Shown piece by piece: positions 53,535 to 62,362 of a stretch of DNA of 64,000 nucleotides; positions within the stretch are counted from its first letter, which is position 1, and every line of letters begins with the position of its first letter. Below the pieces are notes generated by a model, which worked only from the letters and a program-made list of their open reading frames with translations, did no database searches and had not been told where the DNA came from. The position numbers and the translations under genes were made by a program. Source of the DNA: Amycolatopsis decaplanina DSM 44594 (lineage in GTDB: Bacteria; Actinomycetota; Actinomycetes; Mycobacteriales; Pseudonocardiaceae); contig NZ_AOHO01000067.1 in the NCBI RefSeq assembly GCF_000342005.1, positions 62,001-126,000 on the forward strand, read 5' to 3'.

Positions 53535-54401
53535 TCAGTCGGGTAGTTGCAGTTCCGTATGCCGCTTGGAGAGCATCTCCGCCAGTTCCCGGAGTTTGAC
53601 GTTCATGTTCTGCGACGTGTGCCGCAGCACCTCGAACGCCTCCGCGGCGTCGATCCCGCGCCGCGCCATCAGGATGCCCTTGGCCTGCCCGATCGCGTCC
53701 CTGCTGTCCAGCGCCTGCTGGAGCTGCTCCTCCTGGAGCTGACCGCGTGTGACCGCGTGCGTGGTCGCCAAGGCCAGGGACGCGTGCGTCGCCAGAAGCA
53801 GCAGCACGTCGCGGTCCGCCCTGGCGATGCCGTGCGGACGTCGCGAGTAGACGTTCAGCGCCCCGGAAAGCTGCGAACTCGACGCCTCCGGCAGCAAGGC
53901 CGTCGAGACCAGCGAGTGGAACCCGAGCGCCGCGGCGGCGGGGCCGAAACGGGGCCAGCGAGCGTCTTCGGCGAGGTTGTCGCTGAAGGCCGCCGCCGGT
54001 CCCGAAATCCGCGCCGCTTCGACGCAAGCCCCCTCGCCGTACTGATATTGCAGCTGGTCCAGTTCGCCGGCGATCTCGTCGGTCCGCACCGGCGTGTGGA
54101 ACCGTCCGTCGGGATCGAGGAGGGTGACGCTGACCAGATCCGCGCCGGGAACCAGATCACGCGTCGCGAAGACCACCCGTTCGAGGACCGCCGCGATCGA
54201 ACCGGAATCCAGCAAAGCCCTGGTCAGGGACACGAACTGGTTGACCAGTGGCCCGGCGAGGAGCCGGGCGCCGTTCTCGGAGGTCACCGGCAGTTCGCCG
54301 TCGCCGGCATCCTCGACGAATCGGTTCTTGTCCTGCTGCCAGTCGATTTCATCGGCCAAAGCCCGCCTCTCCCACTTCTGCACATCGGCGTGATGCACCA
54401 C
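53535..54401 (-). CDS. GAF-ANTAR RNA-binding antiterminator-type regulator
   Basis: About 288 residues. A GAF sensor domain (roughly residues 55-200, with VSVTLLDPDGRFHTPVRTDE and YQYGEGACVEAAR) is followed by a C-terminal ANTAR domain (QQALDSRDAIGQAKGILMAR, IDAAEAFEVLRHTSQNMNVK, LRELAEMLSK). ANTAR domains bind paired hairpins in nascent RNA to prevent termination. GTG 54401 is chosen near the domain; longer starts to 54452 are possible. It lies upstream of the Asp-nucleophile hydrolase and is probably co-transcribed with it. Confidence 0.9.
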   Translation of the reverse strand: MVHHADVQKWERRALADEIDWQQDKNRFVEDAGDGELPVTSENGARLLAGPLVNQFVSLTRALLDSGSIAAVLERVVFATRDLVPGADLVSVTLLDPDGRFHTPVRTDEIAGELDQLQYQYGEGACVEAARISGPAAAFSDNLAEDARWPRFGPAAAALGFHSLVSTALLPEASSSQLSGALNVYSRRPHGIARADRDVLLLLATHASLALATTHAVTRGQLQEEQLQQALDSRDAIGQAKGILMARRGIDAAEAFEVLRHTSQNMNVKLRELAEMLSKRHTELQLPD

Positions 54402-54541
54402 GGGAGTCACCGGCGGGAACCGGCGCCGAGCGCGCACCATCAACCGCCGCAACCAACCCGGTTATCGGCGGATCGGCGCTAACTTCTCAACGCTCAGAAC
54501 CGCTTTCGGAAGCCGACTTTAGCCGAATGCGATCACCCCAC

Positions 54542-54691
54542 CTACCGCGACCCACGTTCGGCCCGTCCCGGATCGCCTCCACCGGTCACGCCGGCGATGA
54601 ACCGTTCGGCCACCTGGCGTAATTCGACGTTCTCCCGCCGGAACCGGACCGGAGTCGACCGATCGTCACTCTGACGTCGTGGCAGTGTCAT
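54542..54691 (-). CDS. Unlisted 49-residue basic protein upstream of the ANTAR gene
   Basis: ATG 54691 is preceded by AGGAG nine bases upstream and opens 49 codons ending at TAG 54542-54544. The product is short, charged and helical (PVRFRRENVELRQVAERFIA), with no Cys or membrane segment. No family is recognised. The same-strand position 140 bases before the GAF-ANTAR gene, together with the good ribosome site, argues for a real gene. Confidence 0.5.
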   Translation of the reverse strand: MTLPRRQSDDRSTPVRFRRENVELRQVAERFIAGVTGGGDPGRAERGSR

Positions 54692-54766
54692 GCCCACCGG
54701 CTCCTGTCACTCCATGGCGCGCCTCCCGTCCTCTCCGACGAGGTACTCGATCGCGCGGCGCCTCAT

Positions 54767-54792
54767 GTTTCACACGGGGTTCTGGTTGGTAT
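54767..54792 (+). promoter_or_regulatory. Possible stress-sigma (SigB-like) promoter of the phosphatase gene
   Basis: GTTT (54767-54770) and TGGTAT (54787-54792) are 16 bases apart, close to the actinobacterial SigB/SigF pattern GTTT-N13-17-GGGTAT. It lies 31 bases before the phosphatase start, fitting a general-stress role, but the -10 match is imperfect. Confidence 0.35.
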
Positions 54793-54822
54793 CCAGGGTC
54801 AGGTGTCATCGAGACCCCGGGG

Positions 54823-56256
54823 GTGATCACTGTGTCCTCGTTCCAGGCCGAGGAGCAGCGACGGATCGTCGCGGCCTGCTTCGCGCGGACCGGACTCACG
54901 ATGGAACAACTGTGGTTGAGGTATTTCGCGCTGGGCGGTGATGTCAGCGAAGGCGGGTTGGAGGCGTACCTGCAGGGACTGCTTCCCCTGCCCAGGATCC
55001 AGCGGGACATGGTGGCCCACGCGGTCAACGAGCGGCTCGACGAACTCTCCGGCGTCCGCCGGGCACCGTACAGCCGGGAGGCCGGTGCCGACGGCCGCCC
55101 TCGCGGTCTCTTGGCCGCGCTGGTGGGGCTCCTCGACGGCGCCCACCGCGTCTCACCCGAGCGGCTGCCCGGGATCATCGTCGCCGCGGGCCGGGCGCTG
55201 GACCTCGAGATAGGCGTCTATCTCGCCGACTACGACCAGCGGCAGCTCATCCCGCTTCCCGAGTCGGCGCCCGGCCGCGTACCGCTGGCCATCGAGACCA
55301 GTACCGCCGGCCAGGCGTACCGGCACGCCGGCATCATGCTGGCCGAGGAATCGGGCGGACCGCGGTTGTGGGCGACGCTGCTGGACGGCGACGAGCGCAT
55401 GGGCGTGCTCGAGGTCGCAGCCGGCGCGGACATCGACCTCAACGACCCCGTACTGCGCACCCAGTGCCAATGGCTCGCGTCGCTGTCCGGCCACCTCATC
55501 GCCGCCGCGATGCGCTACGGCGACGGCCTCGACCTGCCGCGGCGGCGTCGACGGCGCGGCCCCACCGCGGAGCTGCTCTGGCAAAACCTGCCCCCGTTGA
55601 CGGCGGCGACACGCGACGTCATGGTGGCGGGTGGCGTCGAGCCGGCCTACGACGTTCGCGGCGTCGCTTTCGACTACGCCCTTTCCGAAACGACGGCGTG
55701 GTTGGCGATCTTCGACGCGGGCCGGGACACCGAGTCCGCGGGCGTGATGGTCTTGGCGGCGCTCGCGGCCTACCGGTCCGCCCGTCGCGACGGACAGGAC
55801 CTGCGCGGCCAGGAGAGCTCTGTCGACAAAGCGCTTTCAACGCAGTTCGGCGACGGCGCCACAGTCCGCGGCACCCTGGCCGAAGTGGACCTCACCCACG
55901 GCGGCCTGCGCCATCTCGAAGCGGGAGGGGAAGCACCGCTCGTGCTCGGCGCCGGACACGAGCCGGCCACAGTGGACAGTGCACGGCGATCGCCGTTCGG
56001 CGCCGGAGCGCCCGGGCGTATCGAGACCGCCCGGCTCCGGCCCGGAGATCTCCTCGTCCTGTACACCGAAGGCCTCTCGGACGCGCGTGCCGCCGACGGC
56101 GAACGGTTCGCGCTCGCCGGATCCCTGGACGCCAACGCCGGGCACGTACCGCCCGAAATCGCCCGTCGCGTGCTCCAGGCGGCGAAGTCCCACTGCCACA
56201 ACACTTTCACGGGTGACGCCAGCCTGCTGATCACTCGGTGGCAGAACAGGCCGTGA
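54823..56256 (+). CDS. SpoIIE/PP2C-type protein phosphatase with GAF-like sensor
   Basis: About 477 residues. A helical N-terminal part (QRRIVAACFARTGLTMEQLW) precedes a GAF-like region (about 110-240) and a C-terminal SpoIIE phosphatase domain. The latter has VAFDYALSETTAWLAIFDAG, whose two Asp correspond to the metal-binding residues, and LRPGDLLVLYTEGLSDARA, the conserved G-D-x-x-x-x-Y-T-E/D-G block. Such enzymes dephosphorylate anti-anti-sigma factors in stress-sigma switches. GTG 54823 or GTG 54832 are both possible. No anti-sigma gene is adjacent. Confidence 0.85.
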   Translation: MITVSSFQAEEQRRIVAACFARTGLTMEQLWLRYFALGGDVSEGGLEAYLQGLLPLPRIQRDMVAHAVNERLDELSGVRRAPYSREAGADGRPRGLLAALVGLLDGAHRVSPERLPGIIVAAGRALDLEIGVYLADYDQRQLIPLPESAPGRVPLAIETSTAGQAYRHAGIMLAEESGGPRLWATLLDGDERMGVLEVAAGADIDLNDPVLRTQCQWLASLSGHLIAAAMRYGDGLDLPRRRRRRGPTAELLWQNLPPLTAATRDVMVAGGVEPAYDVRGVAFDYALSETTAWLAIFDAGRDTESAGVMVLAALAAYRSARRDGQDLRGQESSVDKALSTQFGDGATVRGTLAEVDLTHGGLRHLEAGGEAPLVLGAGHEPATVDSARRSPFGAGAPGRIETARLRPGDLLVLYTEGLSDARAADGERFALAGSLDANAGHVPPEIARRVLQAAKSHCHNTFTGDASLLITRWQNRP

Positions 56257-56262
56257 AGCGGT

Positions 56263-56817
56263 TCAGCCGCTGAAATCGACGTCTCCGGTCTTGACCGTCC
56301 CTCCCTTCCGGCCCGGCGCGGTCTGAAACCGCCAGTACCGATTCGTGTGTGCGATGACCAGTTCCGGCGCGAGCCCTCCCCACGCCGTCTTGTCCACGGT
56401 CGTGTGCGCGTCGCCGACCAGCGTCGCGTCGTACCCGCGGACGATGGCGCCGTGAAGCGTCGAACGGATGCAGGCGTCGGTCTCGGCCCCGACGACCACG
56501 AGCCGTCCGACACCGCGTTCGGCCAGCACCTTCTCCAGATCGGTGTCCTCGAACGAGTCCCCGTAGGACTTTTCGACGAGGGGCTCGTCGTCGTCGCGGT
56601 CCAACTCGCCGACGATGCGCCATTCTTCGCTCCCTCGCACGAGTTCATCGTCGGAATGCTGCACCCAGACGACCGGGACACCTTCCCGTCGCGCCCTGCC
56701 GACGAGACCGGCGATGTTCGCGACCACGGCGTCGCGCTCGTAGCCCTCGTCCACGACGCCGTTCTGGACGTCGACGACGAGGAGCGCGGTGTTCGGCCGG
56801 TTGTCGAGAGTGGTCAT
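56263..56817 (-). CDS. Isochorismatase-family cysteine hydrolase
   Basis: A 184-residue hydrolase. The catalytic trio of the family is visible: Asp in LLVVDVQNGVV, Lys in VEKSYGDSFEDT and Cys in VGAETDACIRSTLHGAI. Members cleave isochorismate, nicotinamide or related amides; the short length fits the amidase-like branch. ATG 56817 follows AGGAGGG by nine bases. Tail-to-tail with the phosphatase gene, six bases apart. Confidence 0.9.
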   Translation of the reverse strand: MTTLDNRPNTALLVVDVQNGVVDEGYERDAVVANIAGLVGRARREGVPVVWVQHSDDELVRGSEEWRIVGELDRDDDEPLVEKSYGDSFEDTDLEKVLAERGVGRLVVVGAETDACIRSTLHGAIVRGYDATLVGDAHTTVDKTAWGGLAPELVIAHTNRYWRFQTAPGRKGGTVKTGDVDFSG

Positions 56818-57130
56818 GACGGATGTCCCTCCTGGTCAGGCTGCTGCGGCAGACCCTAACCCGGACCACCGACAAGAACCGGCGATCAAGCTCCCGGAAC
56901 GGCCGGCGCCTTCGCGTTGCGCCGGACGTCTTCATCCAGGCTTTGGCGCCGTTCGAGATCTCGTAGTCGGGCGGATCGTTGACTTCGGGGCAGGGCTGGA
57001 TCGCGAGCGACCGACCGGAAACGCATTGCGAACCTCCCGTGGTCGATCATGAGCGAGCGGTAGTACGGCCCTCGGCGACGGCACGGAAATCCGCCCTGTT
57101 CGAGTTACGCTCGACTGTCCACTGTGGTCT
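56818..57130. other. 313-bp stretch without a recognised gene
   Basis: It holds the ribosome site of the isochorismatase gene and about 290 further bases in which no reading frame on either strand shows a family motif, and I see no hairpin. It may contain the isochorismatase promoter. Confidence 0.5.
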
Positions 57131-58312
57131 TCACCCGAACGTCGAAAGCCCGTCCAGCAACCTGTCGACGTCCTCGGTGCTGGTGTACGGCGCCAGTCCG
57201 ACCCGGAGGGCCGGATCCTCCAGTTTCAAGGCCGCGAAGACTTCATAGGCGTAGAACGAACCCGCTGGGGCGACGACCTTCCTTTCGGCGAGATGCCGTT
57301 GCGCCTCGCGCTCGCGGCCGCCGAGGCCCATCAGGACGGTCGGTGTCCGGTCGGCCGCCTTGCAGTGGACGGTGACGGCGTCGCCCAGTCCCTTTTCCAG
57401 TCTGGTGCGCAACGTGCTTTCGTGCTCGTGCAACGAGTTCATCGAGTTCGCCAGCCGTTCCCGCCGTGTTCCGGCCGGTCCGGGGTCGAGAGCGGCGAGG
57501 AAGTCCACCGCCGCCGCCGCGCCCGCGAGGATTTCGTAGGGCAGCGTGCCGAATTCGAACCGTTCGGGCACGGTGTCGGGCGACGGCATGAGCTTGTCCG
57601 GCTCGACGGTTTCGAGGAGGGCGGGCGACGCACCGAGAACCCCGCAGTGCGGGCCGAGGAACTTGTACGGCGAGCAGACGAAGAAATCCGCTCCCAGCGC
57701 GGGAACGTCCACCAGATCGTGGGCGGCGTAATGCACTCCGTCCACGAACACCAGTGCCCCGGCGTCGTGGGCGAGATCGGCGATCCGGCGGATCGGCGGC
57801 TTGGTGCCGAGGACGTTCGAAGCCGCCGTGACCGCGACCAGCCTCGTCCTTTCGGTGAGGACGAGGGAAGCGAGGTCGAGTTCGGTGGTTTCGGGGTCGA
57901 TGTCGAGCCAGCGGACGGTCATCCCGGCTCGTTCGGCGGTCTGGACCCACGGCCGGACGTTGGCGTCGTGATCGAGACGACTGACGACGATCTCGTCGCC
58001 CTCACGCCAGCTTTTGGCCAGGTGCCGGGAAAAGTCGTACGTCAGCTGGGTGGCGCTGCGGCCGTGGACGACGCCTTCGGCCGGCACGCCGAGGAAGTCG
58101 GCGTAGGCGGCGCGGAAGGCCGCGACGGCGTTCTCCGCGTTGAGTTCGGACGGGCTGACCTTGCCCCGGTTCGACAGTGGACCCGTGAGTGTCCCGGCGA
58201 TGGCTTCCGCCACGGGCCGGGGTGTCTGGGTACCGGCGGGCCCGTCGAAGAAGGCGGTTCCGTCGGCGAGGGAGGGGAAGTGGAGCCGGAGGGCGGCGAC
58301 GTCGATGGCCAT
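57131..58312 (-). CDS. Cysteine desulfurase-like class V aminotransferase
   Basis: A 393-residue PLP enzyme of the class V aminotransferase fold (cysteine desulfurase-like CsdA/isopenicillin-epimerase branch). FFDGPAGTQTPRPVAEAI is at the N-terminus; VSRLDHDANVRPW, AASNVLGTKPPI, FVDGVHYAAHDLVD (Asp to PLP) and the Schiff-base lysine in CSPYKFLGPHCG are all visible. The family variant 'cysteine desulfurase-like protein' has uncertain chemistry. ATG 58312. It is followed at some distance by the isochorismatase gene on the same strand. Confidence 0.88.
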   Translation of the reverse strand: MAIDVAALRLHFPSLADGTAFFDGPAGTQTPRPVAEAIAGTLTGPLSNRGKVSPSELNAENAVAAFRAAYADFLGVPAEGVVHGRSATQLTYDFSRHLAKSWREGDEIVVSRLDHDANVRPWVQTAERAGMTVRWLDIDPETTELDLASLVLTERTRLVAVTAASNVLGTKPPIRRIADLAHDAGALVFVDGVHYAAHDLVDVPALGADFFVCSPYKFLGPHCGVLGASPALLETVEPDKLMPSPDTVPERFEFGTLPYEILAGAAAAVDFLAALDPGPAGTRRERLANSMNSLHEHESTLRTRLEKGLGDAVTVHCKAADRTPTVLMGLGGREREAQRHLAERKVVAPAGSFYAYEVFAALKLEDPALRVGLAPYTSTEDVDRLLDGLSTFG

Positions 58313-58350
58313 GCCCTCGACTCTGACACCGGCGGGGGACCGAAGTAAAC

Positions 58351-58384
58351 GCTTCGTGGCCGGAACTTTCTCCGGCTACGAAGC
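58351..58384. terminator. Hairpin after the BNR-repeat gene
   Basis: Fourteen-base arms (58351-58364 and 58371-58384) with one mismatch and a 6-base loop, core GCTTCGTGGCCGGA. Placed ten bases after the BNR-repeat gene stop. Confidence 0.65.
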
Positions 58385-58393
58385 GCTTCGGAC

Positions 58394-60379
58394 TCAGTAC
58401 AACGTCAGCCGGTACGCGCCGGACTGCGTGGTACCGGCGAACAGGTACCGGCCGTCCGCGCTGATCGTCAGGGAGAGCACCCTGGGATCGGGCAGCGCGC
58501 CGGGCAGGGGCGACCAGGTGCGGCCGAAGTCCGTGCTGCGCAGCACGCCTTCCCCGGTCGTACTGCTCGCGAACCACACCCGGAAGTCGAACGGATGCGG
58601 CAGGATCCGGCTGATCTCACGAGGGTTCTCGCCGTCGCGAACCCGGCGGAACGTCCGGCCGTCGTCCTCGCTGAGCAGGATGCCCGCGCCACCGACGAGG
58701 ACTCGGCCGCCGCCCCATCGGCTGACCGAGATCGAACTGACCGGTTCGTCGGAGACGTGGGTCCAGGTCTTGCCGCCGTCATCCGACCGGGACAGGCCGC
58801 CGGAGTCCCCGCCCCAGACCCGGTTCGCGTTCCACGGGTCACCGGCGAACGCGATGAACCCGATGTCGGTGGTGAGCTTTTCCCAGGTCTTCCCGGCGTT
58901 GTCGCTGCGGTAGAGCACGTAGCCGCTGGGAGCGAAGGCCGAGACGAAGAGCCTGTCCGGGTCGGCAGGATGCGCGAAGATCGTCCTGGGAATGCCTTCC
59001 TTGGCCTTCGCCGCGAACTGCCAGGTGCGGCCGCCGTCACCGCTGCGGAGCACGTCGAGCGCGAATCCGTTCCGGGTGACCTGCCAGACCACGTCCGGGC
59101 GGCTCGGCGAGACGGACAGGCGCGCGTCCTCGTGCAGCCGGTCGGTGGGGTGCGACTGCCAGACCCTGTCCGTCGCGGAGACCTTGCCGCGCGGGAGCGG
59201 GGTGTTGTAGATCTCCTGCACGCCCGCCGCGACGACGCTCTCGCGCAGGAGGTTCCCGGTGGCCACGAGGTCACGGATGGATTCGCCGGGTACGCCGATC
59301 TGCTGATACCCGCTCTTGCCGCCGTCCGCGTAGACACCGCGGTAGAGGGAGGAGATCAGTGTGGTGGCGGGTTTGCCAGGTACGGCGGGGAGGTCGATCA
59401 TGTCGCTGACGCCCTCGCCCGGCGCGGGCACCGGTTTGCGGGTCCAGGTGCGGCCGAAGTCCGAGCTGACGTCTATGTCGTTATACGTCGAGACGTACAG
59501 GCGTCCGCCGACAAAATGCGGTTCGCGCAGGGTCTGCCCGCCGGGATCGCGCCGCAGCACCGTCCAGGTCTTGCCTCCGTCGGTGGAGCCGTGCAGTTCG
59601 GGGCCGACCGTGACCACGAACCGCTTGCCGTCCGAAGCGACCTGATTGATCTCGCCGTTGGTCCGGTAGACGAGTTCGGCCCGCGGCTCCTTGCCGCTGA
59701 CCCCGCGGACAACCCACAGCGCGTACTCGGGGTAGACCGTCGTGAAGTAGGCGTCGTCGCCGGCCATCGTGAGTTTGAGCGCGCCGACCGGCGCGGCGAT
59801 CCCCTCGCGCGGCCAGGTCCTCGGCACGTCGTTCCAGTACTCGCCGCCGTCGGTGCTGACGCTCAGCGAATCGAGGTTCTGCACCACGACGACCCGGCCC
59901 GTCGGATCCGTGGCCATGCCGAACGCGCCGTCGGGGTACCACTCGCGCAGGGTCTCCCAGGTCTGGCCGCGGTCGGTGGTCCTCAGCAGCAGACCGCGCC
60001 ACTCGCCGAGCAGGCCCGCCGGTTTGTTGCCCACCGCGAGCATCCGGTCCGGGTCGACCGGATCGACGAAGAATCCCTGGATGGCGGTTTCCGCCGGTAG
60101 TCCCCGGCGCGCGGTCCACGAGGCGCCGCGATCGCCGGAGAGCCACAGGGCGGGCGGGCTGGGCTGCATCATCGCGAGCCCGGCCGCCGACACGGCCAGC
60201 AGACCGCCGACGCTGTTCGGGCCGACCGGTTCCCACCCGCCGCGCGGCAGGCCGGTCGCGTTGACGTCCGCGGGCGGCGACTGGGGTTCGGCGGTGGCCA
60301 CCGACGTCGCCCCGGTGGTCCCGAGAACCGTCAGCAGCCCGAGAACGAACATGCGTTTGGTGATCGATCTCAGTTTCAT
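58394..60379 (-). CDS. Secreted BNR/Asp-box beta-propeller protein
   Basis: A 661-residue exported protein. The signal peptide KRMFVLGLLTVLGTTGATSV ends near AEA. At least eight Asp-box turns (S-x-D-x-G-x-T-W) are spread along the chain: SGDRGASW, TTDRGQTW, STDGGKTW, SSDFGRTW, SGDGGRTW, SDNAGKTW, SDDGGKTW, STDFGRTW. This is a double propeller as in sialidase-like, sortilin/VPS10 and xyloglucanase proteins. No catalytic Arg triad of sialidases is evident, so enzyme activity is not claimed. ATG 60379 is favoured for the signal peptide. A GATCTTG/CAAGATC hairpin sits just upstream. Confidence 0.85.
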   Translation of the reverse strand: MKLRSITKRMFVLGLLTVLGTTGATSVATAEPQSPPADVNATGLPRGGWEPVGPNSVGGLLAVSAAGLAMMQPSPPALWLSGDRGASWTARRGLPAETAIQGFFVDPVDPDRMLAVGNKPAGLLGEWRGLLLRTTDRGQTWETLREWYPDGAFGMATDPTGRVVVVQNLDSLSVSTDGGEYWNDVPRTWPREGIAAPVGALKLTMAGDDAYFTTVYPEYALWVVRGVSGKEPRAELVYRTNGEINQVASDGKRFVVTVGPELHGSTDGGKTWTVLRRDPGGQTLREPHFVGGRLYVSTYNDIDVSSDFGRTWTRKPVPAPGEGVSDMIDLPAVPGKPATTLISSLYRGVYADGGKSGYQQIGVPGESIRDLVATGNLLRESVVAAGVQEIYNTPLPRGKVSATDRVWQSHPTDRLHEDARLSVSPSRPDVVWQVTRNGFALDVLRSGDGGRTWQFAAKAKEGIPRTIFAHPADPDRLFVSAFAPSGYVLYRSDNAGKTWEKLTTDIGFIAFAGDPWNANRVWGGDSGGLSRSDDGGKTWTHVSDEPVSSISVSRWGGGRVLVGGAGILLSEDDGRTFRRVRDGENPREISRILPHPFDFRVWFASSTTGEGVLRSTDFGRTWSPLPGALPDPRVLSLTISADGRYLFAGTTQSGAYRLTLY

Positions 60380-60384
60380 GCGGG

Positions 60385-60401
60385 AGATCTTGGCGCAAGA
60401 T
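60385..60401. promoter_or_regulatory. Small inverted repeat before the BNR gene
   Basis: GATCTTG-GCG-CAAGATC is an exact 7-bp inverted repeat a few bases upstream of ATG 60379. No ribosome site is visible; the repeat could be an operator or occlude the start. A TATACC-like -10 box (reverse strand) is at about 60409-60414. Confidence 0.35.
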
Positions 60402-60507
60402 CCCCAAAAGGTATAGAGGATTCGTCGGATCTTTGCCTGGCGATAACCCCTTGCCATGCCGCGAACTCCCTGTCAAGTGCTTGACATCGCCGGTACTCAT
60501 CGGATCA

Positions 60508-61347
60508 CTAGCGGACGACGATCGCGACCAGCGCCGCGGCGAGCAGGGTGAGATACGCGATGGCGTGGGCGTGATCCGGGATCCGGCCGACCACCCGGCG
60601 CGTCACGGCGATGGTCGGCAGCGACCCGCACAGCAGCGCGCCCGCGGCCACCAGGTCGATGTAGCCGAGGTGAGCGGTACCCGAAGCCGTGCCCGTCGCC
60701 GCGAAGGCGTAGACGGCCGTGCCGATCATCGCCACCGGCAGGCTCAGCGGATTCGCCAGCGCGGTCGCGTCGGCCATCGGCAGGCCCTTGCGCCGCATGA
60801 GCGGGACGGTGAGCACGCTGCCCCCGACCCCGAGGAAGCTCGCCACGGCACCGATCCCGGTCCCGCCCGCGGTGGTGGTGATCCCCCCGAGCGCACGCGG
60901 CCGGCTGTCGTCCCGCCTGCTCACGAACCCCTTCCGGGCCACGCTGTCGGCGATGGTCAGTGCGAGATAGGCGACGAAGAGCCAGCGCAGGACACTCTCG
61001 TCGGCCACGGTGGCGGCCGAGGACCCGAGCACGGCCCCCAGACCGATGAAGGCGATGAGCGGCCACAGGTAGTCGCGGCGAAGCCGCCCCGTCCGCCGTT
61101 GGGCGAGGGTCGCGCTCCCGGCGTTGACCACCATCACCGCGGTCGACGTGGCCACCGCCACGTGCATCGCGCCCAGGGCGTGTTCCGGATCGGCGAGCGC
61201 GAAGGCGTAAACGACGGGCACGGTGATGAATCCGCCGCCGAATCCGAAAAGGACGGTGGTGACGCCGCTCAGGCAACCGAACCCGAGGAGCACCGAGATC
61301 TCGATCAGCACTCCCTCGACGGTAGGCGTTCCCGGCACGGCGGGCAT
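60508..61347 (-). CDS. TauE/SafE-family sulfite/anion exporter
   Basis: About 279 residues, eight predicted helices in two halves. Family features: GFGCLSGVTTVLFGFGGGFITVP in the first half and the matching ASFLGVGGSVLTVPLMRRKGLP in the second. Members export sulfite, sulfonates or other organic anions. ATG 61347 lies in the 54-base divergent gap; GTG 61311 is a shorter alternative placed directly after GAGGGA. The divergent AraC-type gene is its probable regulator. Confidence 0.87.
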   Translation of the reverse strand: MPAVPGTPTVEGVLIEISVLLGFGCLSGVTTVLFGFGGGFITVPVVYAFALADPEHALGAMHVAVATSTAVMVVNAGSATLAQRRTGRLRRDYLWPLIAFIGLGAVLGSSAATVADESVLRWLFVAYLALTIADSVARKGFVSRRDDSRPRALGGITTTAGGTGIGAVASFLGVGGSVLTVPLMRRKGLPMADATALANPLSLPVAMIGTAVYAFAATGTASGTAHLGYIDLVAAGALLCGSLPTIAVTRRVVGRIPDHAHAIAYLTLLAAALVAIVVR

Positions 61348-61401
61348 TCGAAAGTGCGCCAGTTTCTTTCGCCGATCAGACACACAGCGTAGCCTGGTGG
61401 G

Positions 61402-62175
61402 GTGCGTGACATCCCCATCGACGAGGTCGACCACCTCGACCGGGCGGTGGTGGCGATCCGCACCGATTACCCACCGGGGCACCGGATTCCCCCGCATCGG
61501 CACCGGCGGGCGCAGTTCCTCTACAGCGCGACCGGATCGATGCGCGTCGAAACGGCCGACGGCACGTGGACCATCCCGACGCGACGGGCGGTGCTCGTCC
61601 CGCCGGAGACCGTCCATCAGGTCTTCACCACGACCGTGAGCACCCGGAGCCTGTACATCGAGCCGAAGGCGGTGCCGTGGTTCCCGCACCGCTGCCAGGT
61701 CGTCGAGGTCTCCGCGTTGCTCCGGGAACTGCTGAACGAGGCCGTCGGCGTGCCGGGCCTGTACACCCCGCGCGGGCGGGACGCCGCGGTCATCGGCCTG
61801 ACCCTGCACGAGATCCGCCGATCCGCCCCGGTCCGGCTCGACCTCCCGCTGCCGAAGCACGAACGGCTGCGCGCCCTGTGCGAGTCCTTTTTGGACGCTC
61901 CGGACATCCACGATCCGGTGAGCGCCTGGGCGGCCCGGCTGCACGTGAGCGAGCGGACACTGAACCGGATCTTCACCGCGGAGACCGGGATGGGTTTCGC
62001 CCGCTGGCGGCAGCGGGCCTGTGTCCTGCATTCCCTGTCACTGCTGTCGGACGGCCGTCCCATCGCCGGGATCGCCGCCTCGCTCGGCTACGAGAGCCCT
62101 GCCGCGTTCTCCACCATGTTCACCCGGCTTCTCGGCGCCTCGCCGAGGGACTACCGCGCCGCGTCGTCACTCTGA
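61402..62175 (+). CDS. AraC-family regulator with cupin sensor
   Basis: A 257-residue regulator. The N-terminal cupin (about 15-90) has IPPHRHRRAQFLYSATGSMR and LVPPETVHQVF. The C-terminal AraC DNA-binding domain has two helix-turn-helices: AARLHVSERTLNRIFTAETG and GIAASLGYESPAAFSTMF. The overall layout resembles the NimR group of small-molecule-responsive AraC proteins that control an adjacent divergent transporter, here TauE (inference). GTG 61402 has no good ribosome site. Confidence 0.9.
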   Translation: MRDIPIDEVDHLDRAVVAIRTDYPPGHRIPPHRHRRAQFLYSATGSMRVETADGTWTIPTRRAVLVPPETVHQVFTTTVSTRSLYIEPKAVPWFPHRCQVVEVSALLRELLNEAVGVPGLYTPRGRDAAVIGLTLHEIRRSAPVRLDLPLPKHERLRALCESFLDAPDIHDPVSAWAARLHVSERTLNRIFTAETGMGFARWRQRACVLHSLSLLSDGRPIAGIAASLGYESPAAFSTMFTRLLGASPRDYRAASSL

Positions 62176-62207
62176 ACGCCGGTGTCTCGAAGTGAGAGTT
62201 CATCGCA

Positions 62208-62345
62208 TGAGCAAGAACGTACTCGTCACCGGTGCGGCACGAGGAATCGGAAGGAATCCGGAAGGGACAGGCGATCGAGAAGTACTCGAACCTGATCCAC
62301 CTCGGCCGGGTCTCCGTTCCCGAGGACGTGGCGGGATCCATCGTC
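62208..62345 (+). pseudogene. Collapsed short-chain dehydrogenase gene
   Basis: ATG 62208 opens the canonical SDR start MSKNVLVTGAARGIGR (glycine-rich loop). After about 16 codons the sequence jumps to an SDR C-terminus in another frame: AIEKYSNLIHLGRVSVPEDVAGSIVHF, the usual P-GR-s-PEDVA-x-x-x-x-F block. Roughly 190 central residues are missing. This is a deletion relic of an acetoin/diacetyl-reductase-like SDR, ending a few bases before the DUF1206 gene. Confidence 0.75.
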
Positions 62346-62362
62346 CACTTCGGACAGGGTTT

